A DNA stretch of 64,000 bases, from assembly GCA_944388805.1 (NCBI GenBank), contig CALXKE010000002.1:1-64000 (forward strand), given 5' to 3'. The position numbers and the translations under genes were made by a program. The stretch is from an uncultured Clostridia bacterium. Lineage in GTDB: Bacteria; Bacillota; Clostridia; TANB77; CAG-508. Shown piece by piece: positions 51,106 through 60,295 of the stretch (its first letter is position 1; every line of letters begins with the position of its first letter). Below the pieces are notes generated by a model. The model was not told the origin of the DNA and made no database searches. It saw only the letters and a list, made by a program, of their open reading frames with translations.

Positions 51106-51768
51106 TTAATATTCATCTTTAAACAATTCATTTAAATATGTTTTTAGATATATAATTTTTTCTTTCACTTTATTCACATTCTTACCATTTGAAAATAGAA
51201 TTCCTTTTAAAATATCATATTCTAAACATAATGTATCTTCTATGTCTACTATTCCTTCTTCTAGCATTATGTCTGGAACATCAAAGAACAAAGCAAATTC
51301 ATTTCCAATATTGGCTTTTTCTACATTATAAAAATATCCACAATATTGGCACAAGTGTTTTGCATGTAGTGTGTATGCAAATACACCATCATCTGTGTGT
51401 GGCTTGCCACAATAAGAACAATACGATGGTATTAATTTGATCCCATTTAATTTTGAAATCATAAGTCCACCAATATCTTTAAAATCTAATATACTATCCT
51501 TTATTTCTAAAGCATGATTTTCTTCCTTTTGATTTAAGTAAATGTTTGGTTTTATTTCTTCTAACACATTTTTATATGTTACTTTTATACTATCTACATT
51601 TTGAGGCTCTATCTTTATTTTGTTATCATATATTTCTTTATAGTTGCATAGACATTTTTTTAATGGATGTCCTTCTTTATCTGATGCCACATCTTTATGC
51701 GTTAGACACCAATATCTATCTATTCCATTTTCATCTTTTCCACAATATTTAATATGACATGTATTCAT
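51106..51768 (-). CDS. Cys-rich protein of unknown function with zinc-ribbon-like pairs
   Basis: 220 residues. Cys-His-Ile-Lys-Tyr-Cys-Gly and Tyr-Trp-Cys-Leu-Thr-His open the protein, and Cys-Leu-Cys-Asn follows near 40. A central Cys-Ser-Tyr-Cys-Gly-Lys-Pro-His and Cys-Gln-Tyr-Cys-Gly form a four-Cys zinc ribbon near 115-145. The C-terminal half is helical and acidic. I do not recognise a named family. GGTGATA precedes the ATG. It stands next to another unknown gene on the same strand. Confidence 0.6.
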   Translation of the reverse strand: MNTCHIKYCGKDENGIDRYWCLTHKDVASDKEGHPLKKCLCNYKEIYDNKIKIEPQNVDSIKVTYKNVLEEIKPNIYLNQKEENHALEIKDSILDFKDIGGLMISKLNGIKLIPSYCSYCGKPHTDDGVFAYTLHAKHLCQYCGYFYNVEKANIGNEFALFFDVPDIMLEEGIVDIEDTLCLEYDILKGILFSNGKNVNKVKEKIIYLKTYLNELFKDEY

Positions 51769-51817
51769 AATATATCACCATTTTTTATTATTATTTTACA
51801 AATTCTTTTTTCTTACG

Positions 51818-52390
51818 TTATCTTTCACACTCTGAATCTTTTTCTATGGATTTCGTTGGTTCTAATACTTCTCCTTCTGTATCTGTAACGGGAATTGTAT
51901 AAATTCCTAAATAATTTAACATATTTTTTATTGTTTTTGCCACTTTTTGTCTGTCAAATCGACTCTCCATTCCTACTGTAATTGCAACAAATCTTGAGAT
52001 ATCAATAGAATCTTTTACTTGTCTTTCACCAGGTAAATGCTCATATTCTCCTCTTCTTAACATATTTTCTTCTAAATCTAATACAATTCCTATTTTATGT
52101 CTTACATATCTATAATAAGCAGGATCTGGGTCTAAGTTAGAATATTCTGAAAATTCACTTTCATCAAACTCTTTTACACATACTGAAATATAATCTTCTC
52201 CATTATACACAGGGTCTTTTTCATCATATGCAATTCCTTTTTCTTTCAAAATTCTCCTTGAATAAATACCTCTTAGCTTTATGATATCTTCTAACTGTTT
52301 TAATCCCTCTTTAACCACTTCATCTTCTTCCCAAAATGGTATTCCTCCTGCCAATCCATGGAAATATTTATTTTCCAAATCAATTTTCAT
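51818..52390 (-). CDS. Conserved-looking hypothetical protein
   Basis: 190 residues, soluble, charged. Features are an aromatic N-terminus (Phe-His-Gly-Leu-Ala-Gly-Gly-Ile-Pro-Phe-Trp), a basic helix (Ile-Ile-Lys-Leu-Arg-Gly-Ile-Tyr-Ser-Arg-Arg-Ile-Leu-Lys), and Val-Ala-Ile-Thr-Val-Gly-Met-Glu near 135. No Cys pairs, membrane segments or known catalytic motif. It recalls small Clostridia proteins found near polymorphic-toxin immunity genes, but I cannot support a function. GAGGAG lies 12 bases before the ATG. Confidence 0.5.
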   Translation of the reverse strand: MKIDLENKYFHGLAGGIPFWEEDEVVKEGLKQLEDIIKLRGIYSRRILKEKGIAYDEKDPVYNGEDYISVCVKEFDESEFSEYSNLDPDPAYYRYVRHKIGIVLDLEENMLRRGEYEHLPGERQVKDSIDISRFVAITVGMESRFDRQKVAKTIKNMLNYLGIYTIPVTDTEGEVLEPTKSIEKDSECER

Positions 52391-52449
52391 ATTATATTCA
52401 TTCTCCTCTTACTTGAAAATCAATTATTTGATTTTCAAAATCATTGCAT

Positions 52450-53137
52450 TTATTTCAAATCCACAAAATTCAATTTTTCAATAATATCTTTTCCTATAAT
52501 TTCATTTGCTAACTCTACAAATTCATTAAATAACTCAATTTGTCCTCTATGGTGAGCATCAATACCATATACTACATTTATATTATATTCTGATGCAATC
52601 TCCCAAAATTCTTTACATGGATATACTACTTTCCCCAAATTCTTTTCTTTTTAACATATAGATATCTGGATGTGCAATGATGTCTGGAATTCCACATTTC
52701 ATTGCTTGCTCTATGTATTCAGCATGTCTTAATAGTTCTTTATCTGAAAAATCATCTTTTCCATGTATTTTTAAATTTTTATTATCATCATAAACAAAAT
52801 GCTGTCCTAAAATCAATTTATCTGTTTCTGCTTTTAATTCTTTTAAGTTTTCTTCTTCTCCTGGTAAATATTCCACTTCATAACCACTTTGGATTTCAAT
52901 TTGTCCAGCATATTTCTCTTTTAATGATTGTATACTTTCTAAATATTCTTTTCTTTGACTATATTCCATACGCATATCGTTTCTTTTATCTATTTTGTTT
53001 TTTTCTGGGCAATGGTCTGTAAAAGCCATCCTTTTAAATCCCATTTTGATATATGCTTCTACATATTCTTCATCTGTAAAATCTAAATCTGCATGTCCAC
53101 ATCTATATGTGTGTGAATGATAATTAAATTCTTGCAT
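52450..53137 (-). pseudogene. PHP-domain histidinol-phosphatase-like gene, frameshifted and internally deleted
   Basis: The first frame has the PHP metal motif His-Ser-His-Thr-x-x-Cys-Gly-His and Phe-Thr-Asp-His-Cys-Pro, then Ile-Ile-Ala-His-Pro-Asp-Ile-Tyr-Met. The second frame supplies Gly-Ile-Asp-Ala-His-His, the terminal metal motif. Between them the frame changes in a GGGG run (52633-52636), and compared with relatives about 40 residues with the conserved Glu-Ile-Asn region seem missing. A one-base error alone cannot restore the protein, so this is genuine decay. Its ATG overlaps the stop of the next upstream remnant (TAATG). Confidence 0.7.
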
Positions 53138-53465
53138 TATTTTTCCTCCTTTATTTCAAATGTTAGTATTTCACAATTACTTAATTTTAAATCTTCTAAT
53201 ATTCCTTCTCACCAAATCCTCTTTCTTCTAGTGCCTCTTTAAATATGATAGGTACATTTTTTGCTTCATTAATAATTTCTGCTGTTTTTCTTGCTCTCTT
53301 TAATGTAGAAGATACAATCATATCTATCGGATAGTCTTTTAGAATTCTTTTTGCTTCTTCCGCTTGTTTTATTCCCTCTTCATTTAATTCAATATCCGTC
53401 TTTCCTTGAATTCTTCCTTCTTTATTCCAATTAGTTTGTCCATGTCTAATGATATAAAATTTCAT
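53137..53465 (-). pseudogene. Histidine phosphatase (phosphoglycerate mutase-like), internally deleted
   Basis: The N-terminus is intact with Ile-Ile-Arg-His-Gly-Gln-Thr-Asn-Trp-Asn, the RHG catalytic motif, and reaches Glu-Glu-Arg-Gly-Phe-Gly-Glu. Then the frame breaks. Another frame continues Glu-Gly-Ile-Leu-Glu-Asp-Leu-Lys-Leu-Ser-Asn-Cys-Glu-Ile, typical of the family's C-terminus. The middle, with the second catalytic His, is missing. AAGGAG precedes the ATG at 53465. Deletion plus frame loss points to real decay. Confidence 0.7.
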
Positions 53466-53591
53466 ATAAATCTCCTTTTCGTATAATTTCATTTATCAAA
53501 TTTATTTTAACAATACTGTAATAAAAATTGCAATATATCTTTATAAAAGAAATTGTATTCTTTAATTTATTTTCTGTATTTTTAGATTAAA

Positions 53592-54143
53592 TTATATCGT
53601 AAAATATGAATTTATCTCTTTATTTTCGACAATATCATCTGCAAAAAAAGCATATTTAAACCTAACTCTATTATCCCATATAATGTTTTCAATCTCACAT
53701 TTTCCCAAAATACTTAATGTTTCAAAAGTAAATGTATTCGGGATTCTTAATACCAAATTATGTGTTATATTCTCTTTTGCTTTATAAAACATGTCCTTTA
53801 TACTTGGTTGTATCATTTCTAAATCTGCTACATGCTCTTTTTTATTATCTCCTGCACTCCAATCTGGGTCTAATATAGCAACTTCTGCTTGTATACTCCT
53901 TAGAAGCTTTTCATCTAAAACATTTCCTTGTATAAATCCTGTTTTATTCTGAACACCATATAATTGTGCGTTCTTTTTTGCTGATACAATTCTTTCTTTA
54001 TCCATATCAATTCCATAAACATATTCTAGTTTTTTGGCTAATTGAATAACTGTCATTCCTAGTGCACAACATAGTTCTACACCTTTTTTATACTTAGCCA
54101 ATTTCTTAGCTAAATGTTCACTTATAACTTCTGGACAACTCAT
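53592..54143 (-). CDS. SAM-dependent methyltransferase, trimethylguanosine synthase-like
   Basis: 183 residues. Val-Glu-Leu-Cys-Cys-Ala-Leu-Gly-Met-Thr-Val-Ile-Gln-Leu-Ala is motif I (SAM loop), Tyr-Gly-Ile-Asp-Met-Asp follows as acidic strand 2, and Ile-Leu-Asp-Pro-Asp-Trp-Ser-Ala-Gly-Asp replaces the D-P-P-W-G motif of the TGS1/RNA cap guanine N2 methyltransferase family. Bacterial members act on unknown RNA or small substrates. No partner genes visible. TAGGAAAA precedes the ATG. Confidence 0.7.
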   Translation of the reverse strand: MSCPEVISEHLAKKLAKYKKGVELCCALGMTVIQLAKKLEYVYGIDMDKERIVSAKKNAQLYGVQNKTGFIQGNVLDEKLLRSIQAEVAILDPDWSAGDNKKEHVADLEMIQPSIKDMFYKAKENITHNLVLRIPNTFTFETLSILGKCEIENIIWDNRVRFKYAFFADDIVENKEINSYFTI

Positions 54144-54167
54144 ATATTTATTTTCCTATCATATATT

Positions 54168-54950
54168 TTATCCCAATGCCACATCTAATATCATCATAAT
54201 CACAAAACCAATTGCAACACCAATTGTTCCAATATTTGAATGATCTCCTTCTTGTGATTCAGGAATCAACTCTTCTACTACAACATACATCATAGCCCCT
54301 GCTGCAAATGCTAACAAATATGGTAATATTGGTACAATCGCATTTGTTAATAATATGGTTATCATAGCTGCAATAGGCTCAACAATTCCGGATAATGTTC
54401 CATACACAAATGCTTTCAACTTAGACACACCTTGAGTTCTTAGTGGCATAGAAATAATGGCACCTTCTGGAAAATTTTGAATCGCTATACCAATTGCTAA
54501 ACTAACTGCACCTGCTAAGCTAATCCCTACATTGCCTATCATAGCTCCTGCTAAGGTTACTCCCATTGCCATACCTTCAGGAATATTATGAAGTGTTACA
54601 GCAAAAACAAGCATAGTTGATTCTTTTATTTTAGCTTTAATTCCTTCTGGTTTATCTGTATGTAAATGTAAATGTGGTATGATACTATCTAAAATCAATA
54701 AAAATCCAATTCCTAATAAAAATCCAATAACTGCTGGCAACCATGGAATTTCATGTTGCTCTGTTGCCATTTCCATAGATGGCATTAGTAAAGACCAAAT
54801 AGAAGCTGCCATCATCACACCTGCTGCAAATCCAATTAACAATTTTTCTACTGTTTTATGAATGGATTTTTTCATAAAAAATACCATTGCTGAACCTAAA
54901 AGTGTTCCTAAAAATGGTATAACCAATATCATAATCATATCTATATTCAT
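54168..54950 (-). CDS. ZIP-family metal transporter
   Basis: 260 residues, eight predicted membrane helices. Helix 4 has His-Asn-Ile-Pro-Glu-Gly-Met-Ala-Met-Gly and helix 5 Gln-Asn-Phe-Pro-Glu-Gly-Ala-Ile-Ile-Ser, the conserved metal-site motifs. A loop with His-Leu-His-Leu-His follows helix 3. Uptake of Zn2+ and possibly Mn2+ or Fe2+ is expected. GGGAGAA precedes the ATG. Single gene, 24 bases upstream of the methyltransferase on the same strand. Confidence 0.92.
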   Translation of the reverse strand: MNIDMIMILVIPFLGTLLGSAMVFFMKKSIHKTVEKLLIGFAAGVMMAASIWSLLMPSMEMATEQHEIPWLPAVIGFLLGIGFLLILDSIIPHLHLHTDKPEGIKAKIKESTMLVFAVTLHNIPEGMAMGVTLAGAMIGNVGISLAGAVSLAIGIAIQNFPEGAIISMPLRTQGVSKLKAFVYGTLSGIVEPIAAMITILLTNAIVPILPYLLAFAAGAMMYVVVEELIPESQEGDHSNIGTIGVAIGFVIMMILDVALG

Positions 54951-55054
54951 ACATTTCTCCCTTCTTCTGTATATTTATTTCATCATAGTTGTATCATATT
55001 TTTATCAATTTGTATAGTCTAGTTCTTATGTATTACTTTTATATTAGGAAATAA

Positions 55055-55092
55055 TAAAAAATGCACATAAAATCAAAAATTCTATGTACATT
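55055..55092 (-). terminator. Terminator of the AIM24 gene
   Basis: ATGCACATA (55061-55069) pairs with TATGTACAT (55083-55091), followed on the minus strand by TTTTTTATT. Confidence 0.8.
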
Positions 55093-55126
55093 TATCATAA
55101 CCTTTTTATTTTATATTATTCTTTTT

Positions 55127-55927
55127 TCATTGTTTAGATCTATATGTCATAATATTACTTACAGCTTCTGGTCTAACTGGTGACATTAAAATTTTTCCTG
55201 TTCCTCTGTACACATTCACAAATCCTTCTCCTGCAACAGCTGAACCTAATAAACTTCTAGTAGATTTTTCTACTGTAAAATCTAATGAATCTGACCATGC
55301 AATTGCCATATTTCCATCAATTTTTATTTGGTCATTTTGTAATTCTATTTCAATTAATTCTTCTCTTGGAACTGGACTTTCTAGAACTGCAATTCCTTGT
55401 CCTGATAATTTTAAATTGAATAATCCTTCTCCACCTAATACAGCTGAAGATAAGTTACTTCTCATAACAACATTGGTATTTAAAGTAGCTTCACAAGCTA
55501 AGAATAATCCATCTTCTAACACAATACTACCATTCCAAGCACCAACATCTTCTAGTAAAATGTAGTTATAAGTTGGTTCTAATGCTAATAATCCTGTACC
55601 ATGATATTTTGGTTTTACTGTTGATTCACTTGTTACACTTCCCTTTATTGCTTTTCCTAAGAAATCTCCAACACCTTTTACATTTGTTTTTGATTCTATA
55701 TTTCCAGCCATCCATTGCATTGCTCCTGCACTTGTTACATATTCATCTCCTTGTAATTGAATGACAACTTGTCTTCTTCTCACATTCATTTTTGCAGCAA
55801 AATATTCTGACATAGCTGTCAATTTATTAACACTAACATCTCTTTGAAATTCAACTACTGAAATATTTCCCTTTCTATCAATAATTTTTACATCATCATT
55901 ATCAAATAAGTTTCTAACTGAAATCAT
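55127..55927 (-). CDS. AIM24 family beta-helical protein
   Basis: 266 residues, Gly-rich beta repeats. Gly-Glu-Gly-Leu-Phe-Asn-Leu near 170, Leu-Gly-Ser-Ala-Val-Ala-Gly-Glu-Gly-Phe-Val-Asn near 228 and Gly-Thr-Gly-Lys-Ile-Leu near 245 are typical of AIM24/TerD-linked DUF124 proteins. No membrane segment. Role in bacteria unclear. GGAGGTA precedes the ATG. Divergent from mgtA with a 168-bp gap. Confidence 0.9.
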   Translation of the reverse strand: MISVRNLFDNDDVKIIDRKGNISVVEFQRDVSVNKLTAMSEYFAAKMNVRRRQVVIQLQGDEYVTSAGAMQWMAGNIESKTNVKGVGDFLGKAIKGSVTSESTVKPKYHGTGLLALEPTYNYILLEDVGAWNGSIVLEDGLFLACEATLNTNVVMRSNLSSAVLGGEGLFNLKLSGQGIAVLESPVPREELIEIELQNDQIKIDGNMAIAWSDSLDFTVEKSTRSLLGSAVAGEGFVNVYRGTGKILMSPVRPEAVSNIMTYRSKQ

Positions 55928-56047
55928 ATAAATACCTCCTTCTATTTCTTCAAACTCATTATATACAAAATTGATATCCTTTTACAATATATTGTAAAAA
56001 TTTTTTATATTTTTTTGTTATTCTGTTTTATTTCCATTTTGTTGTGG

Positions 56048-56053
56048 TATAAT
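56048..56053 (+). promoter_or_regulatory. Likely -10 box of mgtA
   Basis: GGTATAATG lies 42 bases before the ATG. The -35 is weak. No M-box or other magnesium riboswitch fits in the short leader. Confidence 0.45.
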
Positions 56054-56095
56054 GATTAAGAAATTTAAAACAAAAGAAAGGGAGATGAATGTACC

Positions 56096-58705
56096 ATGTC
56101 AAACACCAAAGAGGAAGTAAATATTTGTAAACTTTATGACCAAGAATGTTTACTTTCTAAAGACGATTTTATTAAAAAATATAAGATTAAAGAAAATGGA
56201 CTTTCTTCACAAGAAGCTGAATACAAATTAAAACAATTAGGGCCAAATATTATTAGGCAAGCAAAGCCAAAACGATGGTATCATTACTTTTTTGAAAGTC
56301 TATTTACACCTTTTAATTTAATTTTATTAGGAATTACTTTATTATTATGCTATACAGATGTTATCTTACCAGAAACACCTAGTTACGCCAATATTATTGT
56401 CATTGCCATCTTAGTTGCTGCTAGTACTTTATTAGACTTTTTTGAGGAATATCGTTCAAATAAAGCTGCAAATGAATTAAAAGAATTGGTTGCTACTACT
56501 TGCCATGTTATAAGAGACGGTAAAGAAATACAAATTCCGATTAAAGATGTAACACTTGGAGACATTGTTGTTCTTTCTGCTGGTAGTATGATACCTGCAG
56601 ATTTAAGAATTATTGAAGCAACTGATCTTTATGTTGGTCAATCTTCTTTAACTGGTGAATCAGATGCTGTTAAAAAATTAGTCGAAACAGAAATGAAACC
56701 AGAAGATTTAGATAGTATTGCAGATTTAGATACAATTTGTTTTATGGGAACCAATGTTATTTCTGGTAGTGCAAAAGGAGTTGTTATTAAAACTGCTGAC
56801 TCTACATATTTTGGAAAAATTGCTCATACAATAACCTCTGGTAAACCAAAAACAGCTTTTCAAAAAGGAATTGAAAGTATTAGTAAATTATTAATTCGTT
56901 TTATGCTAATTATTATTCCTATTGTATTTATCCTTAACTTTTCAAAACATAGTATTGTAACAGCCTTTACCTTTGCCGTAGCGATTTCTATTGCCATTAC
57001 ACCTTTATTACTTCCTGTTATTTTATCTTCTTGTTTATCAAAAGGTGCTGTCAAAATGTCTAAGAAAAAAACAATTGTTAAAAAGTTAGATGCTATTCAA
57101 AATTTTGGTGCTATGAACATTTTATGTACAGATAAAACAGGAACTTTAACAGAAGATAAGATTGTTCTAGAAAAGTATTTGGATATAAAAGGTGACGAAG
57201 ATCTTGGCGTTTTAAAATATGCTTATCTAAATGCAAGTCTTCAAACTGGTTTAAGAAGTAATATTGATGAGGCTGTTATCAAACGTGGAGCTGAATACAA
57301 TATGCCTGAATTAACTAGCAAATATGTTAAATTAGATGAAATTCCTTTTGATTTTGCTCGTAGACGTTTATCTATTGCTGTAAAAAATGAAGAAGGTAAA
57401 GATGAATTAATTACAAAAGGTGCTGTGGAAGAAATTTTAAATATTTCTACTTCAGTAGAATATAAAGGTGAAATTTCTCCATTAACAAAAGAAATTAAAG
57501 AAAATATACAAAGAATTAGTAAAGGATTAAATAAAGAAGGTTTAAGAGTTATTGCTGTTTGCAAAAAATATAGCAATGAACCTGGTTATGATTTTGAAGT
57601 AAAAGATGAAAAAAATATGATATTAATCGGTTTCATTGGTTTCTTAGACCCACCTAAAGAAAGTGCTAAAGAGGCTGTTGCAAGAATGAATAAAGCTGGC
57701 ATTCGTGTCATCGTACTAACAGGTGATAATGCAGAAGTTACAAAATGTATCTGTGATAAAGTAAATATCAAATCTAAACATATTATTTTGGGAAGTGAAT
57801 TAGATAAATTATCTGATGTTGCTGTTCTTAGACTAATTAGAAAAAATAATATTTTTGCAAAACTATCACCTATTCAAAAAGCCAGAATTGTAAGACTATT
57901 AAAAGAAGATGGAAATGTTGTAGGATATATGGGTGACGGAATTAATGATAGTCCTTCCCTAACCAATTCAGATGTTGGTATTTCAGTAGATACTGCTGTC
58001 GATATTGCAAAAGAATCTGCAGACATCATCCTTTTGGAAAAAGATTTAAATGTATTATTAGATGGTGTAACTGAAGGAAGAAAAACATTTGCCAACTTAA
58101 TGAAATATATTAAAATGGCAACAAGCTTTAACTTTGGTGAAGTATTATCTGTTATTGTCGCAAGTATTGCTTTACCATTCTTACCAGAAACACCTATTCA
58201 ATTATTAGTAGAAGGTTTATTATATGACTTTGGTCAAATGACACTTCCTTTTGATGATGTAGACGCAGAAATTGTACGAAAGCCAAAAAAATTGGACATT
58301 AAGAGTTTAAAACACTTTATGCTATTTATGGGACCAGTTAGTTCTATATTTGACTTAATCGTATTTGCTTCTTTATGGTTTATCTTTGGTGTTAGAGAAG
58401 CTGCTCTTTTCCAAACTATTTGGTTCTCATATAGTATTGTATCAAACTTAGTGGGAATGCATATTATTAGAACTGCAAAAATACCTTTTATACAAAGTAA
58501 TGCAAATAAAATGGTATATTTCTCTTCTATCTTATTAATTTTAGTAGGTCTAATTGTACCATTTACACCATTAGGAAGCTTTATTGGATTGGTTCCAATG
58601 GCAGCAGAAGATATTGTATTAATCTTTGTTGTAACTTTCCTATATTGTATTTTAGCAATGTTTGCCAAAAAGATTTATATCAAAAAATATGGCGAATGGA
58701 TTTAA
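56096..58705 (+). CDS. mgtA: Magnesium-translocating P-type ATPase (MgtA/MgtB-type)
   Basis: 869 residues. P-type hallmarks are Leu-Thr-Gly-Glu-Ser (actuator), Asp-Lys-Thr-Gly-Thr-Leu-Thr (phosphorylated Asp), Lys-Gly-Ala near 440 and Gly-Asp-Gly-Ile-Asn-Asp-Ser. Helix 4 carries Pro-Leu-Leu-Leu-Pro, and the C-terminus has the Asp-Asp-Val-Asp of type IIIB Mg2+ pumps. It imports Mg2+ with ATP. GGGAG is 11-12 bases before the ATG. It is the only large plus-strand gene here. A long paired REP element directly follows its stop. Confidence 0.93.
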   Translation: MSNTKEEVNICKLYDQECLLSKDDFIKKYKIKENGLSSQEAEYKLKQLGPNIIRQAKPKRWYHYFFESLFTPFNLILLGITLLLCYTDVILPETPSYANIIVIAILVAASTLLDFFEEYRSNKAANELKELVATTCHVIRDGKEIQIPIKDVTLGDIVVLSAGSMIPADLRIIEATDLYVGQSSLTGESDAVKKLVETEMKPEDLDSIADLDTICFMGTNVISGSAKGVVIKTADSTYFGKIAHTITSGKPKTAFQKGIESISKLLIRFMLIIIPIVFILNFSKHSIVTAFTFAVAISIAITPLLLPVILSSCLSKGAVKMSKKKTIVKKLDAIQNFGAMNILCTDKTGTLTEDKIVLEKYLDIKGDEDLGVLKYAYLNASLQTGLRSNIDEAVIKRGAEYNMPELTSKYVKLDEIPFDFARRRLSIAVKNEEGKDELITKGAVEEILNISTSVEYKGEISPLTKEIKENIQRISKGLNKEGLRVIAVCKKYSNEPGYDFEVKDEKNMILIGFIGFLDPPKESAKEAVARMNKAGIRVIVLTGDNAEVTKCICDKVNIKSKHIILGSELDKLSDVAVLRLIRKNNIFAKLSPIQKARIVRLLKEDGNVVGYMGDGINDSPSLTNSDVGISVDTAVDIAKESADIILLEKDLNVLLDGVTEGRKTFANLMKYIKMATSFNFGEVLSVIVASIALPFLPETPIQLLVEGLLYDFGQMTLPFDDVDAEIVRKPKKLDIKSLKHFMLFMGPVSSIFDLIVFASLWFIFGVREAALFQTIWFSYSIVSNLVGMHIIRTAKIPFIQSNANKMVYFSSILLILVGLIVPFTPLGSFIGLVPMAAEDIVLIFVVTFLYCILAMFAKKIYIKKYGEWI

Positions 58706-58711
58706 TAAAAA

Positions 58712-58889
58712 AGGGAATTTGGGGACGGACTCATTTTTCCCTTTTTTCAAAGTTAAAAAATAAAAAAATATAGAATATAAAAAATGAAACGATTTTGCTT
58801 ATACAAAATTGTGTAATGACTTTATATTCTATATTTTTTATCTTGGATAAATTCAAAAAGGGAAAAATGAGTCCGTCCCCAAAATCCCT
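58712..58889. repeat. Inverted pair of REP-like units forming a 178-bp palindrome
   Basis: The left unit starts AGGGAATTTGGGGACGGACT and the right unit is its complement, ending AGTCCGTCCCCAAAATCCCT. Inner arms with TATAGAATATAAA pair as well. A third shorter unit, GAGTCCGTCCCTAATTTCCC, follows at 58891-58910. The core matches 37952-37982. It would also terminate mgtA and the convergent phosphodiesterase transcript. Confidence 0.8.
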
Positions 58890-58918
58890 CGAGTCCGTCC
58901 CTAATTTCCCTTTTCTAA

Positions 58919-59461
58919 CTATTCTTTATATCTATATTCTTCTACCACGTTTCCATCAACATCTTTTATAACAATATCCTTTTCTTCTATCATGGCATAA
59001 CTATGTGGTGTATTATCTTTTGGTAATGATATAGAACCTGGATTTACAAACAATTGATTATCATATTTTTTGATAAAGCATGTATGGAAATGTCCATAAA
59101 ACATAATGTCAAAATCTTCTGGTGGTAAATTATCTATATTGTATTTATGTCCATGTGTAAAAAACATATTTTTTCCATTAATTTTTTCCAATATATGTTC
59201 TTTTATATCAAATTCAGAAACCATTTGATCTACTTCTGCATCACAGTTTCCTCTTACCACTTCTAATTTATCTTTTACACTATTTAATAGTTTTGTTACC
59301 TTCATTGGGTCATATCCATCTGTTAATGGATTTCTAGGTCCATGATAATATAAATCTCCTAATACGATTATTTTTTCTGGTTTTTCTTTTTTGATAATTT
59401 CTTTTAACTTGTCAGCATATACTCCTGACCCATGAATATCTGATACAACCAATACTCTCAT
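58919..59461 (-). CDS. yfcE: YfcE-type metallophosphodiesterase
   Basis: About 180 residues. Ser-Asp-Ile-His-Gly-Ser (metal site 1), Gly-Asp-Leu-Tyr-Tyr-His-Gly, Val-Arg-Gly-Asn-Cys-Asp-Ala and Gly-His-Phe-His-Thr (metal site 2) cover the calcineurin-like phosphoesterase motifs. A manganese-dependent phosphodiesterase for small substrates is expected. ATG at 59461 follows AAAGGAAT; an upstream ATG is out of place. Convergent with mgtA across the REP pair. Confidence 0.92.
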   Translation of the reverse strand: MRVLVVSDIHGSGVYADKLKEIIKKEKPEKIIVLGDLYYHGPRNPLTDGYDPMKVTKLLNSVKDKLEVVRGNCDAEVDQMVSEFDIKEHILEKINGKNMFFTHGHKYNIDNLPPEDFDIMFYGHFHTCFIKKYDNQLFVNPGSISLPKDNTPHSYAMIEEKDIVIKDVDGNVVEEYRYKE

Positions 59462-59549
59462 AAAAATCATTCCTTTCTTCCTTGGCTAGTTTTTGTATTT
59501 TTAATTATCATATATTCTAAGTTATATTATGATAAATTGCAACCCTTAT

Positions 59550-59606
59550 ATAGAAAAAAGCTGATATATAATTATAAAAAAATAATTATATGTCAGCTTT
59601 TTCTAT
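59550..59606 (-). terminator. Terminator of the DUF4116 gene
   Basis: AGAAAAAAGCTGATATATAA... pairs with ...TTATATGTCAGCTTTTTCT around a short A-rich loop. The minus strand ends in TTTTTTCT. Confidence 0.9.
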
Positions 59607-59638
59607 AAATAATTTTTAAAAACATTATTTTATAACTT

Positions 59639-60151
59639 TCATTCCATTAACTTTTTAATATCCTCATCTTTTTTTAATTTATTGGATATAAAATGATAAG
59701 CTTGTTTGTTTTGTTTCACAGCAATTTCAGCCAATTCTTTATCATCAATTAATCGTTTACTTGCATATTTAATAATAATCCCTTTGTTTTCTACCGCTGC
59801 CTTTACCACTTCCCTATCATCTCGTAATTCTTCTGATGCATAATATAAAGCTTGTCCATAGTTTTTACAGCATTCTAACATAATCTCTTTATCCCCTGCC
59901 AATTCTTCTGATGCATAACAAATTGTCCAAGGCGCTGTTTTTGTAGCTAATTGTAAGACTTCTTTATCTCCTTTTAATCTTGTACTGGCAAATTCTAGAG
60001 CTTCTCCATCTTGTTTTAATGCTTCCATAACGACTTCTTTATCATCTTGTAATTCTTCTGATGCCAATTCTAAGTTTTTCCCGCATTCTCTTACTGCTTG
60101 CAATATAACTTCTTTATTATCATTATTTTTTTGTATTTCTTCTATTTCCAT
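59639..60151 (-). CDS. DUF4116 repeat protein
   Basis: 170 residues built of six copies of a repeat of about 25 residues: Asp-Asp/Lys-Lys/Arg-Glu-Val/Ile, a helix, then Leu-x-Tyr/Phe-Ala-Ser-x-Glu/Arg-Leu. DUF4116 repeats are all-helical and occur in scores of protist and bacterial proteins with possible protein-binding roles. No catalytic motif. AAAGGACAT precedes the ATG. Single gene with its own terminator. Confidence 0.88.
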   Translation of the reverse strand: MEIEEIQKNNDNKEVILQAVRECGKNLELASEELQDDKEVVMEALKQDGEALEFASTRLKGDKEVLQLATKTAPWTICYASEELAGDKEIMLECCKNYGQALYYASEELRDDREVVKAAVENKGIIIKYASKRLIDDKELAEIAVKQNKQAYHFISNKLKKDEDIKKLME

Positions 60152-60295
60152 TTTATCATGTCCTTTCTTAATATTTGTATTATATCATTTATCTATAAAA
60201 AATCTACTTTATTTGTATAAAATTTCATCTATTTTTTGCAAAAAACGTGTAGATATGGTATACTATTTATGTTAATAGTTATAGGAGGCTTTACT

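Noticed and set aside
52630..52640. PHP-gene frameshift as another CGG-type site
   Set aside because: No CGG is present; the break lies in a GGGG run and about 40 residues are also missing, so this is a deletion pseudogene.
56054..56095. Magnesium riboswitch before mgtA
   Set aside because: Only about 40 bases lie between the -10 box and the start codon, too short for an M-box.
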